A DNA stretch of 64,000 nt. Source: JAHBTB01 sp964451255 (GTDB lineage Bacteria; Armatimonadota; Fimbriimonadia; Fimbriimonadales; Fimbriimonadaceae). Made by a program: the position numbers and the translations under genes. The notes beneath the pieces were generated by a model. It saw only the letters and a program-made list of their open reading frames with translations, had not been told where the DNA came from and ran no database searches. Location of the stretch: NCBI GenBank assembly GCA_964451255.1, contig CAYVHL010000003.1, forward strand, positions 124,001 to 188,000, in the 5' to 3' direction. Positions within the stretch are counted from its first letter, which is position 1. Each line of letters begins with the position of its first letter. Shown here in pieces: positions 51,502 to 61,194 of this stretch.

Positions 51502-51960
51502 TCAGACCGCTGCTTCGAGCAGCCTCTTGCTCTGAGGGTCGAGGGCGTCGACGTCCGGCACCTCGAAGCGGTTGCCGTCCACATCGATGATGAGCAGGTG
51601 GCGCGGCCCCAGCCACTGGGCGTTCTCCTGCATGCTCTGTGTGACGAACTCGCGGTGGCCCCGGTCGCTCTCCACCGACCAATATGTGGCCCCGAACTCC
51701 GTCTTCGCCTCCTTCACGCTCAGGACGCGGGCGTTGAGGTACCGCTTGCCAAGCTCTTCCTTCAGGAGCGCCCATTGCGCGGGCGTCAGCTCCTTAGTCG
51801 GGTCGCTGAACATCATGATCTCCTTGCCCTTGCCGTCGACCAGGCTGAGATAGCGGTCCGGGTACGTGAGGGGCGACGCCCAGGCGGGCTTCACGGTCAC
51901 GTAGCTGCGGTCGTCCACGGTCAGGCGAAGCCGACCCTCGGGAAAGTAGAAGATCTCCAT
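51502..51960 (-). CDS. DUF1854 family protein
   Basis: A 152-residue protein matching the DUF1854 family (EIFYFPEGRLRLTVDDRSYV, then YFLAxV-type strands and the ending FEVPDVDALDPQSKRLLE). Database naming links the family with cyanophycin metabolism and a dedicated ABC transporter, which is exactly the neighbour here, two genes upstream. Its precise role is unknown. The start abuts the stop of the acetyltransferase gene. Confidence 0.8.
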   Translation of the reverse strand: MEIFYFPEGRLRLTVDDRSYVTVKPAWASPLTYPDRYLSLVDGKGKEIMMFSDPTKELTPAQWALLKEELGKRYLNARVLSVKEAKTEFGATYWSVESDRGHREFVTQSMQENAQWLGPRHLLIIDVDGNRFEVPDVDALDPQSKRLLEAAV

Positions 51961-52548
51961 CTAGCGGTATGTCCCCCGGTGCTCCGGGTTGGTCTGGTCA
52001 TAAAGGTCGTGGTCGCGCCACCCCGACCCCAACTTCAACGACTTGTGCATCAGGCCGACGCGCTCGAACCCGGTCTTTTGCAACACGCGTACGCTGGCTA
52101 GGTTCTCGGGCAGGACGCAGGCTTCGAGGCGCATGAGGTCGGCTTCGGCGAAGGCCCAACCGACGACCGCGCCGACGCCTTCGGTGGCGATCCCCCGCCC
52201 CACCATCTCCACGTCCACCGAGTAGCCGAGCAGGGCCGACTGCATATGCGACCGGGTCACATTGTAGAGGTTGACGAGACCAACCAGTTGGTCAGGTCGT
52301 TCCCGTAGGAAGGCGGCGAACCGGTACTCTTGGTCTTCCTGCGCCCGGCGAGAGAGCGGTTCTAGGGCGCGTTTCCAGTACCCGATCGTGAAATAATCTT
52401 CGTCCCGTGCGGGCTCTGTCCATCCATGGGATTCCTGGTTCCGGACGCGGTAGGCGGCGAAGCGGGCAGCGTCGGCGACGACGGGCGTGCGGAGGATCAA
52501 CCTTGCGGTTGACAGACTGACGCCTGAGGACCGTTGAGTGTCGGTCAT
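51961..52548 (-). CDS. GNAT-family N-acetyltransferase, RimJ/RimL type
   Basis: A 195-residue acetyltransferase: TARLILRTPVVADAARFAAY at the start, the acetyl-CoA-binding VGRGIATEGVGAVVGWAF, and LPENLASVRVLQKTGFERVG. It transfers acetyl from acetyl-CoA to a protein N-terminus or small molecule. It is wedged between the ABC transporter and DUF1854 genes, overlapping the transporter stop by 4 nt, so it is probably part of the same unit, perhaps acquired later. Confidence 0.87.
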   Translation of the reverse strand: MTDTQRSSGVSLSTARLILRTPVVADAARFAAYRVRNQESHGWTEPARDEDYFTIGYWKRALEPLSRRAQEDQEYRFAAFLRERPDQLVGLVNLYNVTRSHMQSALLGYSVDVEMVGRGIATEGVGAVVGWAFAEADLMRLEACVLPENLASVRVLQKTGFERVGLMHKSLKLGSGWRDHDLYDQTNPEHRGTYR

Positions 52549-54725
52549 CCCACCGCCCCCACGCCGATGATCTCGTTGATCTCGGTCTGGGTCTTCACCA
52601 ATCGGTAGAAGACGCCCTTCTTCTCCATCAGCTCCTCATGGGTGCCTATCTCGGCGATCTTGCCCTTTTCCAGGACGACCAGGCGGTCCGCGTTGCGCAA
52701 GGTCGAGAGACGGTGGGCAATGGCGAAGGTCGTCCTCCCCTTGATGAGGTGGGCGATCGCCGCCTGGATTTGCTTCTCCGTCTCCACGTCCACGCTCGAG
52801 GTTGCTTCGTCGAGGATCAGTATCTTGGGGTCGTGCAGGATGGCGCGTGCGATGCTGATCCGTTGCTTCTCTCCGCCGCTAAGCTTGGATCCCCGCTCGC
52901 CGACCAGGGTGTCGTACCCGTCGGGTTTGGACAGGATGAAGTCGTGCGCGTAGGCTGCCTTGGCCGCCTCGATAGCCTGGTCGAACGATGCTTCCGGGTT
53001 GCCGTAGGTGATGTTCTCCAGGATAGTCCCGTGGAACAGGAAGGGTTCTTGCAGGACGATGCCGATCTGCGACCGGTAGTCCCGCAGGTCAAGCTCGCGA
53101 TAGTCGGTGCCGTCGATCCGGATCACGCCCGCGTCCGGTTCATAGAACCGGCTGATCAGGTTGATCGTGGTCGACTTGCCCGCGCCGGAGTGGCCGACCA
53201 GGCCGATCATCTCTCCGGGCGCGGCGGTGAAGCTCACCCCGTTGATGACCGGGTTGGACTTGTCGTAGCCGAAGCGTACGCCGTCGAACTCCACCTCTCC
53301 GACCACACGCGACTTGACGCCGTCCACCAGGGACGGCTCGGGCACCATGTCGATGATCTCGAAGATGCGCTCGCCACCGGCCATGGCACGGCTGAACCAG
53401 TTGTTCAGCATCGCGAACCACTGCAGGGGCCCGTACGCCATCGCCAGGTAGGAGAGGACGACCCAGAACTGGCCGAGGGACAGCTCTCCGGTGAAGAGCA
53501 TCCACCCGCCGTACGCCCAATGGATGACGGTGCCGATGCTGACGCAGAAGGTCATCGCGCCGAACATCGTGTTCCAGGTCATGTCCGCGTTGGCGGCAGC
53601 GTCCCTCAGCTCGTTGGACCGGTTCACGAACCGCGCGTACTCGTGGTCTTCCTTGGCGAAGGCCTTGACGACCCGGATGCCGGTCAGCGACTCGTTGAGG
53701 TGCATGTGCACCCGCGCCGTCTTTTGGCTGACTTTGTGGAAGAGGTTGCTGATCGGCTTCCACAGGCTGCAACTGAGCACGGCGACGACGGGGATCGGGG
53801 TCAGGATGGCGAGGGCGAGCTTCCAGTTGATGAGGAAGATGAGCACCGAGACCGAGACCATCAGGAGGAAGTTCAGGATCATCCAGGGGAGGCCGTCCAC
53901 CAAGAAGAACCAGACGCGCTCCGTGTCTTGGGCAACCCGGCTTGCGATCGCGCCGACCTGTTTCTTGTCAAAGTACGACAGCTTCAGAAACTCGATGGAA
54001 CGGTACACGGTCGTCCGCAGGTCACTCGAGATGTAGCAGCCGAGCCACGTCGTCATTCGCCCGTTGGCGATCTGAAGCAGGCTGGCGGTCAGGACGACGC
54101 CCGCCCACAAGGCGACGCTCGTGAACAGGAACTGGAGGCTCTTGTCACCCTTGCTGAAGTTGTCGATGACTGCCCCCTGGATCTTGGGCGGCACCAACTG
54201 GATCATGGTCGAGCACAGGGCGGTAAGGGTGACGAGCACGGCCCGGCCCTTGTACGGCTTGACGAACCGTAGGATACGGAGCATCGTCTTGCCCCGCTTG
54301 ACACAGTTCGGGCAGACGCCGTCCTTCTCGGGAAGCAAGCGGCCGCACTTGTCGCACCGCGTCTTCTCTTCCTGCAGGTTGATGTCGAAGGGCTTGCCTT
54401 CGCACAGTTGCTCAATGCCCCGCGCCGCCTCGCTGAACTGGTGGGCCCTGGTCATGGAGTAGGTGACGAGGGGCAGTTCCTCGCCCGACTTGGTCTGGAG
54501 GACGAGGCGTCCGCCGCTGACCAGCGGCTCGTTGCGGGCGGTCCGCGCCTCGGCGACCGGCACTTGGGCAAGGACGACCCCGCCTGGGCCGCGCACGGTG
54601 ACGGTCGAGGCCGTGACCTCAAGGGTCCTGACCCCAAATATGGCGTCCTCCGTCAAGTCGGCTTCCAGAGAAACCAAGACTTCTTCGGCGTCGTTTATGG
54701 CTAATTCAGTATCGTTCAGCGGCAT
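52545..54725 (-). CDS. ABC transporter with N-terminal zinc-ribbon region (cyanophycin-associated type)
   Basis: A 726-residue half-transporter. About 130 N-terminal residues form a beta-rich domain, followed by a zinc ribbon CDKCG...CPNC. Then come six membrane helices (about 160-450) and an ATPase with Walker A GLVGHSGAGKST, signature LSGGEKQR and Walker B ILILDEATSSVD. The N-terminal part and the DUF1854 neighbour match the group annotated as cyanophycin metabolism-associated ABC transporters. No cyanophycin synthetase or cyanophycinase is in the window. Substrate unknown. Confidence 0.87.
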   Translation of the reverse strand: MPLNDTELAINDAEEVLVSLEADLTEDAIFGVRTLEVTASTVTVRGPGGVVLAQVPVAEARTARNEPLVSGGRLVLQTKSGEELPLVTYSMTRAHQFSEAARGIEQLCEGKPFDINLQEEKTRCDKCGRLLPEKDGVCPNCVKRGKTMLRILRFVKPYKGRAVLVTLTALCSTMIQLVPPKIQGAVIDNFSKGDKSLQFLFTSVALWAGVVLTASLLQIANGRMTTWLGCYISSDLRTTVYRSIEFLKLSYFDKKQVGAIASRVAQDTERVWFFLVDGLPWMILNFLLMVSVSVLIFLINWKLALAILTPIPVVAVLSCSLWKPISNLFHKVSQKTARVHMHLNESLTGIRVVKAFAKEDHEYARFVNRSNELRDAAANADMTWNTMFGAMTFCVSIGTVIHWAYGGWMLFTGELSLGQFWVVLSYLAMAYGPLQWFAMLNNWFSRAMAGGERIFEIIDMVPEPSLVDGVKSRVVGEVEFDGVRFGYDKSNPVINGVSFTAAPGEMIGLVGHSGAGKSTTINLISRFYEPDAGVIRIDGTDYRELDLRDYRSQIGIVLQEPFLFHGTILENITYGNPEASFDQAIEAAKAAYAHDFILSKPDGYDTLVGERGSKLSGGEKQRISIARAILHDPKILILDEATSSVDVETEKQIQAAIAHLIKGRTTFAIAHRLSTLRNADRLVVLEKGKIAEIGTHEELMEKKGVFYRLVKTQTEINEIIGVGAVG

Positions 54726-54897
54726 AGGACAGTGGCGCGGGCCGCCATGCGACGGGCGCTGGTGTCGTTTCGAGAGTCCTTAGTAGGGCACGCGACTGAG
54801 AAGTAGGCGTGCGAGAACGATGAGATGCGAAGTCCTGGGCCGGACAGGACTGGGAGCGAAACCATACCTGTGGACCCTGCCAGGGGCCTACCGGGTC

Positions 54898-56766
54898 CTA
54901 GGACGGATCGGGCGCCTCGACCGGCGGGAGGTTCTTGCCCCACGCCAAATCCAGCAAGAATGCGCGGACGCGCTCGGCGTCGCCGTCGTCGCACAGGCGG
55001 GCCAGTTCCTCCAGGTGCGGCTTCATGACTGACCAAGGGGTCGTGAACGGATTGCTGACGCGTAAGATCTTCGGGTTGTCGCACGGGGTGATCTCTTCCG
55101 CGTCGTAACTCAGTTCCTCGTGCATCTTCTCCCCAGGCCGGATGCCGATGTATTTGACCTCAATGTCCCGCCCTGGCTCCAAGCCGTGCTTGCGGACGAG
55201 CTCGTAGGCTATGTCCACGATCTTCACCGGCTCGCCCATGTCGAGGATGAAGACGTCGCCGTTGCTTCCTGACGCCCCGGCTTGGACGACAAGTTGGGCG
55301 GCCTCCGGGATGGTCATGAAGAACCGCGTCATGTCGGGGTGGGTGATCGTGATCGGGCCGCCGCGTTCGATCTGCCGTCGCAGGATCGGGATCAGCGACC
55401 CCCGGCTGCCGAGGACGTTGCCGAACCGGACGGCGGCGAACCGGGTGTCGGAACGTTGGGACAGGGCTCCGACGACCATTTCCGCGACGCGCTTGGTTGC
55501 CCCCATCACGTTGCCCGGGTTCACGGCCTTGTCGGTGCTGACCATGATGAACCGCTTGACTCCGTGGCGCACGGCCGCCTCGGCCATGTTGAGGGTGCCG
55601 AAGACGTTGTTGCGGACTGCTTCGATCGGCACCGCCTCCATCAAGGGGACGTGTTTGTGGGCGGCGGCGTGGAAGACGACGGTGGGTCGGTACTGGCGGA
55701 AGACGGTCTCGACCCCTTGCTTGTCGCGCACGTCGCAGACGATGGGGGTCGCATTGAACGCGCCGCAGTGGCGCAACTCCTGTTCGATTTCAAAGACGCT
55801 GTTTTCGCCCTTGCCCATGAGGACGAGTTGCGATGGTGAGAGTGCGGCCACCTGCCGGGCGAGTTCGGAGCCGATTGACCCCCCTGCCCCCGTGATCAAG
55901 ACCGCTTCGCCCGACACGTACTTGGCGGCGGAGTCGACGGAGGTTTCGATTGAGCGCCGGTGCAACAGGTCGTCGACTTCGACCTTGCGCATGATCGGCA
56001 ACATCTCGCGGTCGCCAGCCACGAGCATGGAGATGGACGGCATCACCCGGACGCGCGCGCCGGTGGCGGCGCATATCTCCAGTATCCGGCGTTGCTCTTC
56101 TTGGCCCGCGCTTGGGACGGCGACCAGGATGTCGGTCGCCTCCATCTCTCGGACGAACTTGCGGATGGACTTGAGGGGCCCGAACACCGGCACGCCGTGC
56201 AACTGTCCGCCGATTTTGTCGGGGGAGTCATCGACGTAGCCGATGACCAAGAGCCCGTGTTCCTTCGACGCCTCCAGTTCGCGGAACAGCATGTCTCCGG
56301 CGCCACCGGCGCCGACGATGAGCGTGCGCCGCCCGCGCTTCTTCGACCGTCCCAGCAGTCCGGCCGCCCGTCGAGCGACACCGGTCATCCGGACGGCGGC
56401 AAGGAACGAGAAGGTGAGGAACCCGGCCAAGATCGCCATGGCCAGGTACCCGCTCTCGGGTGCCTTGCCGCTGACGGCAAGCACGACCAGGCAAGCTACG
56501 GCCGCCCCGGCGGCGACCACCATCAGCTCCGTCGCATCATGAAGACCGAGTACCCCCACGTTGAGCCGATATGTCCTTCGCCAGAGGGAGAGGGCCAAAG
56601 CCACGGCCGACGCCGCGCCAAGGCACGCCAGGAACTGGAGGAGCCGAGCCTCGTCGTAAACTGCTCCGCCCCGCAACAAAGAAGCCAAGGACACCGCAGC
56701 CAAGACCAGGGCGAGATCGCGAAGGACGATCAGCACAAATCTTCGGGCTTGGTTGGCGACGACCAT
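54898..56766 (-). CDS. Membrane nucleotide-sugar 4,6-dehydratase (CapD/PglF/WbpM type)
   Basis: A 622-residue protein: four membrane helices, a first Rossmann region (TLIVGAGGAGDML) and a second catalytic SDR domain (VLITGAGGSIGSELA) with STDKAVNPGNVMGATKR, where Met replaces the Tyr of YxxxK, as in the PglF/WbpM family. It makes UDP-4-keto-6-deoxy sugars from UDP-GlcNAc. It follows the Wza-like gene by 8 bp. The product may feed a glycan different from, or joined to, the legionaminic acid made by the divergent genes. Confidence 0.88.
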   Translation of the reverse strand: MVVANQARRFVLIVLRDLALVLAAVSLASLLRGGAVYDEARLLQFLACLGAASAVALALSLWRRTYRLNVGVLGLHDATELMVVAAGAAVACLVVLAVSGKAPESGYLAMAILAGFLTFSFLAAVRMTGVARRAAGLLGRSKKRGRRTLIVGAGGAGDMLFRELEASKEHGLLVIGYVDDSPDKIGGQLHGVPVFGPLKSIRKFVREMEATDILVAVPSAGQEEQRRILEICAATGARVRVMPSISMLVAGDREMLPIMRKVEVDDLLHRRSIETSVDSAAKYVSGEAVLITGAGGSIGSELARQVAALSPSQLVLMGKGENSVFEIEQELRHCGAFNATPIVCDVRDKQGVETVFRQYRPTVVFHAAAHKHVPLMEAVPIEAVRNNVFGTLNMAEAAVRHGVKRFIMVSTDKAVNPGNVMGATKRVAEMVVGALSQRSDTRFAAVRFGNVLGSRGSLIPILRRQIERGGPITITHPDMTRFFMTIPEAAQLVVQAGASGSNGDVFILDMGEPVKIVDIAYELVRKHGLEPGRDIEVKYIGIRPGEKMHEELSYDAEEITPCDNPKILRVSNPFTTPWSVMKPHLEELARLCDDGDAERVRAFLLDLAWGKNLPPVEAPDPS

Positions 56767-56774
56767 GATGACGA

Positions 56775-58151
56775 TCAGCGGCGAACGACCGACTGGATGA
56801 AGAGCAGGTCAGAGATGACCTGGCTCACCCCGCTAACGGTGATTCCCTTTGGCTGTCCCACCATGATGACGTCGCCTGCTTGCAGGGGCGGGTTCTGTTT
56901 CATGTCTCCGTCCTTGAGGTATGCGTCCAGTTGGTACTCCGTCACCTTGACGGTGCCATCCGGTTGCTTTCTCCCAAGATACACCCGGTGGTACGTCCCC
57001 TTCTCATCTGTCCCACCTGCCTGCGAGACGGCGTCGGCGAGGCTCAGATTGACCCCGTCGCGCATGAGTTGGAGGCCTGGGTTCTTGACAAAGCCGAGGA
57101 CGGTCACCTTGCGCTGGCTCTGTTGCACCCAGATCATGTCGCCGTTTTCAACGACGAAGTCCACCATCTTTCCTTCCTGGTAGATCTTGCCGGCGTCGAC
57201 GATGTGCACGCCGCCCTTACGGAACACGAGCACGTCGCTGTAGGTGCCAAGAAGCGATATCCCGCCCGAGGTCTCGATGGCCTGCAGGAGGGTCGTGCCC
57301 GCTTTGGAGCGCCGGTCCGCCGGGGTCTTCACTTCGCCGCCGATCGAGTAGTCGACGTACTCCGGCCCCTGGACGTACAAGGTGTCGCCGAACTCAAGTG
57401 GCGTGCCCTTCCCCGTGGGCGAAGGATCCACGGCGAACTTGTTTGGGCCGCGTTGGACATAGACTTTGTATTCGTCTGTGAACTTCAGGCCGTCCAGCAC
57501 ATCTCCCGCCTGGATCAACAGCTGTTGTGCGGTCGTGGTCTCGACCACCCGGTATTCGCCTGGCTTGGTGACCGCACCGGCGACCCAGACCTTGATATTG
57601 GGCCGGTCAAGGACGGTGATGAAGTCGTCCGGCTTCAGCGGGATGTCGGCCGCTGGGTCGGAGCCACCGACAAGGTCATTGAAGGGAATCCTCAGGATCG
57701 GTTTGCCTTCCCGGTAGACGTGGACGACGAAGTCCTCCTTGCGGTCGGGGACGGTCACCAGGGTGATGACTTTGGCGAGCGTCAGGTCCGGCGTGTACGT
57801 GAGCGGGCCGATCGACTGTCCGGTGGACGACGTGATGTAGACGAGCTGGTTCCGCGGCTCGTCCAAGACGATGCTGATCTGGGGGTCACGGATGGTCTTG
57901 AGAAACGCCTTGCGAAGATCCTCTTTGAACTGGTCGAGGGTCTTCCCCTTAGCTAGCAAGTGGTCAAACCCTATGCCCGTGATGGTGCCGTCGTTGAGGA
58001 CTTGATACTGTCGCGAATAATCCGGGTAGCCGAAGACGACGACGGAAATCTTGTCGCCGATCTTGAGCCGGACGGTCGCCTGACCAGACTGCGCCGGAGA
58101 ACCGTAGAACGCGACCAAGAGGGCCGCCAAGGTCGCAAACGCCTGCACCAA
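56775..58151 (-). CDS. Polysaccharide biosynthesis/export protein (Wza-like, SLBB)
   Basis: A 458-residue exported protein with a signal peptide (ATLAALLVAFYGSPAQSG) and a polysaccharide-export domain (LKIGDKISVVVFGYPDYSRQYQV) followed by repeated SLBB segments such as VWVAGAVTKPGEYRVVE and VTVLGFVKNPGLQLMRDG. It would form the periplasmic/outer-membrane exit for a capsule or exopolysaccharide. The start is a TTG (58151) or the adjacent GTG (58148). Only 46 bp separate it from the divergent legF gene, so their promoters overlap. Confidence 0.85.
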   Translation of the reverse strand: MVQAFATLAALLVAFYGSPAQSGQATVRLKIGDKISVVVFGYPDYSRQYQVLNDGTITGIGFDHLLAKGKTLDQFKEDLRKAFLKTIRDPQISIVLDEPRNQLVYITSSTGQSIGPLTYTPDLTLAKVITLVTVPDRKEDFVVHVYREGKPILRIPFNDLVGGSDPAADIPLKPDDFITVLDRPNIKVWVAGAVTKPGEYRVVETTTAQQLLIQAGDVLDGLKFTDEYKVYVQRGPNKFAVDPSPTGKGTPLEFGDTLYVQGPEYVDYSIGGEVKTPADRRSKAGTTLLQAIETSGGISLLGTYSDVLVFRKGGVHIVDAGKIYQEGKMVDFVVENGDMIWVQQSQRKVTVLGFVKNPGLQLMRDGVNLSLADAVSQAGGTDEKGTYHRVYLGRKQPDGTVKVTEYQLDAYLKDGDMKQNPPLQAGDVIMVGQPKGITVSGVSQVISDLLFIQSVVRR

Positions 58152-58197
58152 GTGAGATTACCTGTCTACCCGCGAAGCGGTAGGATCAAGTCGGAGC

Positions 58198-58929
58198 ATG
58201 CCCAGACCCCTTAGACCCGTCCTCGGCCTTGTCCCTGCCCGGGGCGGTAGCAAGGGATTGCCGGGAAAGAACCTGCGCCCCCTCGCCGGACGGCCCCTCG
58301 TGGCCCACGCCGTGGCCTGCGGGTTGGCATGCCAAGACCTCACGGCCGTCGTGTGTAGCACGGACGACGAGGAGATCGCAGCAGCAGCCGTCGCCGCCGG
58401 GGCACGGGTGCCGTCATTGCGGGCGCCTGAGCTCAGTCTGGACACCACGCCGATGTGGCCCGTCGTCCGGCACGCCCTGGAGCTCATGTGCCGCATCGAC
58501 CAAGTCGAATATGGCTCTGTACTTCTGCTCGACCCGACCAGCCCGGGAAGACTGCCCGAGGACGTCGCCGCTGCCGTCTTGCAGATGGAGTCGGTCGAAG
58601 GGGCCGACGCGGTGGTCGGCGTCTCGGCCCTTGAACCCAATCCGATTTGGTACGCCGTGGTCGAACGCGACGGATGGATGACTGATTTGGTGCCGGAAGG
58701 CAAGAATTACACGCGTCGGCAGGAGGTCCCCCCGTGCTACCGGATAAACGGAATGGTCTACTTGTGGCGGGCGGACTTCGTCCGCTCGTGCGACAATTGG
58801 CGGGAAGGCAGGACTCTGATGCAGGTGGTACCCAGCGGACGGGCGTTCAACATCGACACGATCGACGACTTCAGATCGGTAGAAGCCGCGCTGGAGACCG
58901 GCTCTTTGGACTTGCCGTGGCTCCGATGA
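58198..58929 (+). CDS. legF: CMP-legionaminate/sialate synthetase
   Basis: A 243-residue cytidylyltransferase: GLVPARGGSKGLPGKN is the CTP-binding signature, with LLDPTSPGR, YRINGMVYLWR and FNIDTIDDF completing the family pattern. It activates a nonulosonic acid with CMP. The neighbours (synthase, epimerase, dehydratase, aminotransferase) favour legionaminic acid over neuraminic acid. Its stop overlaps the next start (ATGA). Confidence 0.85.
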   Translation: MPRPLRPVLGLVPARGGSKGLPGKNLRPLAGRPLVAHAVACGLACQDLTAVVCSTDDEEIAAAAVAAGARVPSLRAPELSLDTTPMWPVVRHALELMCRIDQVEYGSVLLLDPTSPGRLPEDVAAAVLQMESVEGADAVVGVSALEPNPIWYAVVERDGWMTDLVPEGKNYTRRQEVPPCYRINGMVYLWRADFVRSCDNWREGRTLMQVVPSGRAFNIDTIDDFRSVEAALETGSLDLPWLR

Positions 58930-59933
58930 CCGACTGTTACATCATCGCCGAGGCAGGGGTCAACCACAATGGCTCGCTAGAGAGCGCCCTGCGACTGGTG
59001 GACGTCGCCGCCGAATCTGGCGCGGACGCCGTCAAGTTTCAGACTTTCACCGCCGAGCGCTTGGTGACCAAGTCAGCGAGGAAGGCCGCTTACCAAGCAG
59101 GGACCACGGGAGAAGGCACCCAGTTTCAGATGCTCAAAGACTTGGAGCTTGACGCGGACGATTTTTCCCGGATCGCAGCCCATTGCACCAAGTGCGGCGT
59201 CGAGTTCCTTTCGACTCCCTTCGACGAGGACGACGCCGACCTCCTCGAGTCTCTTGGAGTCCGGGCGTTCAAGACGCCGAGCGGCGAACTCACCAACACT
59301 GCATATTTGGAGCACGTCGCGCGCAAGGGAAAGCCCATGTACGTCTCGACCGGGATGGCCGACCTCGGCGAAGTGGAGCGAGCGGTCAGGGCGGTCGATC
59401 GAGCGGGTAACGAAGCCCTCACCCTGCTCCACTGTCTCAGTAGCTATCCGGCGCCCTTTGCCGAGATCAACCTGAACGCGATGGCGACGATGGAACTGGC
59501 GTTCGACGTCCCGGTCGGTTTCAGCGACCACACCCAGGGGGTGGAGGCTTGCGTGGCCGCCGCCGCCCTCGGGGCGGCATGCTTAGAAAAGCACTTCACC
59601 CTAGACAGGACGATGCCCGGCCCTGACCACGCGGCGTCTTTGGAGCCTGGCGAACTTAAGGCTCTCGTCCGCATGGTGCGGAACGTCCAGGCGGCTCTTG
59701 GCGACGGGGTCAAGAGGATGATGCCGAGCGAAGCCGACACAGCAAGGGTCGCGCGACGGAGCGTCACGGTCGCCCGCGACCTGCCTTCCGGTGCCGCGCT
59801 CGTCACGTCCGACCTCGTGTTGCGGCGGCCTGGCGACGGCATCCCCCCCGACAGGCTGTGCGAATGCGTCGGGCGGGTCACCGCCAGAGACCTGACTGAA
59901 GGCGCCACCCTGACCTGGGCCGACCTGAGATGA
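58926..59933 (+). CDS. legI: N,N'-diacetyllegionaminate/sialate synthase
   Basis: A 335-residue NeuB-family synthase: IIAEAGVNHNGSLESAL, DAVKFQTF, FLSTPFDE, LEKHFTLD and PDHAASLEP. A TIM barrel is followed by a C-terminal SAF (antifreeze-like) domain (about 275-335, VTVARDLPSGAALVTSDLVL). It condenses phosphoenolpyruvate with a 6-deoxy-diamino-hexose (or ManNAc). Start at ATG 58926 is fixed by the NeuB signature and ATGA coupling with legF. It also overlaps the next gene by 4 nt. Confidence 0.88.
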   Translation: MTDCYIIAEAGVNHNGSLESALRLVDVAAESGADAVKFQTFTAERLVTKSARKAAYQAGTTGEGTQFQMLKDLELDADDFSRIAAHCTKCGVEFLSTPFDEDDADLLESLGVRAFKTPSGELTNTAYLEHVARKGKPMYVSTGMADLGEVERAVRAVDRAGNEALTLLHCLSSYPAPFAEINLNAMATMELAFDVPVGFSDHTQGVEACVAAAALGAACLEKHFTLDRTMPGPDHAASLEPGELKALVRMVRNVQAALGDGVKRMMPSEADTARVARRSVTVARDLPSGAALVTSDLVLRRPGDGIPPDRLCECVGRVTARDLTEGATLTWADLR

Positions 59934-61078
59934 GACGCATCGGCGCCGTCACCGTCGCCCGGAGCGACTACGGGCTGTACACGCCGGTCTTCGACGAGAT
60001 CATGGCCCGCCCCGGTCTTGAGCTGGGCGTGGTGGCCGCCGCCGCGCACCTGTCACCTCGGTTTGGGATGACCGTCGACCAGATCGTCGCCGACGGCTAC
60101 CCCGTCGTCGAAAGGGTCGAGATGACCCCCGACGACGACTCGCCCGCGTCGGTCGCCGCCGCATCCGGGGTCGGGACGGCGAGGTTCGCAGAGACTTTCG
60201 CACGACAAGGGTTCGACGTGTTGCTCTTGCTCGGTGACAGATACGAGATGCACGCGGCCGGAGTCGCGGCCGTGCCCCTGCTGTTGCCTGTAGCCCACAT
60301 CCACGGCGGAGAAGAGACCACCGGGGCCATCGACAACCTCTACCGCCACAGCTTGACCAAACTGTCCCATCTTCACTTCGCCAGCACCGAGACCCACGCC
60401 CGCCGCATCCGACAGATGGGCGAGGAGAGCTGGCGCGTGCACGTCTCTGGGGCACCCGCGATCGACCGCATATTGCTTACGGCCCGTGAGAGCCGTGAAG
60501 ACCTCGAGAAGGCGTTGGGGCACCAGTTTCCGGAAGGGTCGGTCGTCGCGACTTTCCATCCGGTCACGACCGAGCCAGGCGAAGCAGAACGACAGGCGCA
60601 GGCGTTCCTGGCGGCCCTCAAGGCGTTCGGAAGGACCACTGTGCTCACCATGCCAAACGCGGACACCGGGGGCCTCGCCGTCCGTCGCGTGATCGACGCT
60701 TGCCATGGAGAACCATGGCTCTTCGTGCACGAGAACCTCGGCCCTAGACTCTACGTTTCGGTCATGGCCCATGCCGGAGTCATGGCCGGAAACTCGTCGA
60801 GCGGTATAATCGAGGCCGCTTCCTTTGGCCTGCCCGTCGTCAATGTCGGCGACCGTCAGCAAGGCAGGGAACAAAGCGGAAACGTCATTGACGTCGCGTG
60901 CGACACGGAAGCGATAGTCGCGGCCATGCAAAGAGCAGTCGGGCCCGATAACGTCTCAATGTGCAGAAACATGAAGAACGTTTATGGAGAGGGCAAGGCG
61001 GCCAAGACCATCGTCGACGTGATCGAGGATGTGGGGCTAGGCTCGACTCTTATAAAGAAACCCTTTGTTGACTACTGA
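59930..61078 (+). CDS. legG: Hydrolysing nucleotide-sugar 2-epimerase (LegG/NeuC type)
   Basis: A 382-residue epimerase of the UDP-GlcNAc 2-epimerase family: TVARSDYGLYTPV at the start, LLLLGDRYEM, HIHGGEETTGAIDNLYRHSLTK (shown in part), and AGNSSSGIIEAASFGLPVVNVGDRQQGRE. The hydrolysing subgroup releases the 2-epimerised free sugar for the synthase. With GDP-sugar genes nearby the substrate could be a GDP- or UDP-linked diacetamido sugar. After its stop, 116 bp without a gene precede the next reading frame. Confidence 0.87.
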   Translation: MRRIGAVTVARSDYGLYTPVFDEIMARPGLELGVVAAAAHLSPRFGMTVDQIVADGYPVVERVEMTPDDDSPASVAAASGVGTARFAETFARQGFDVLLLLGDRYEMHAAGVAAVPLLLPVAHIHGGEETTGAIDNLYRHSLTKLSHLHFASTETHARRIRQMGEESWRVHVSGAPAIDRILLTARESREDLEKALGHQFPEGSVVATFHPVTTEPGEAERQAQAFLAALKAFGRTTVLTMPNADTGGLAVRRVIDACHGEPWLFVHENLGPRLYVSVMAHAGVMAGNSSSGIIEAASFGLPVVNVGDRQQGREQSGNVIDVACDTEAIVAAMQRAVGPDNVSMCRNMKNVYGEGKAAKTIVDVIEDVGLGSTLIKKPFVDY

Positions 61079-61194
61079 CCAATCCGAAAATCACTTGGAA
61101 CAGACCTCGTAATTTTCGCGTCGATCAGGTAAACGTCACAGGTACCGACAACCTGCCGGGATGCAGGTTAGAAGGATGTTAGTGATCGTGCCCA

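Noticed and set aside
52638..54272. A 544-codon open frame on the plus strand
   Set aside because: It is antisense to the ABC transporter gene; its composition is Asp/Val/Arg/His-rich and shows no domain, as expected for a shadow frame in G+C-rich DNA.
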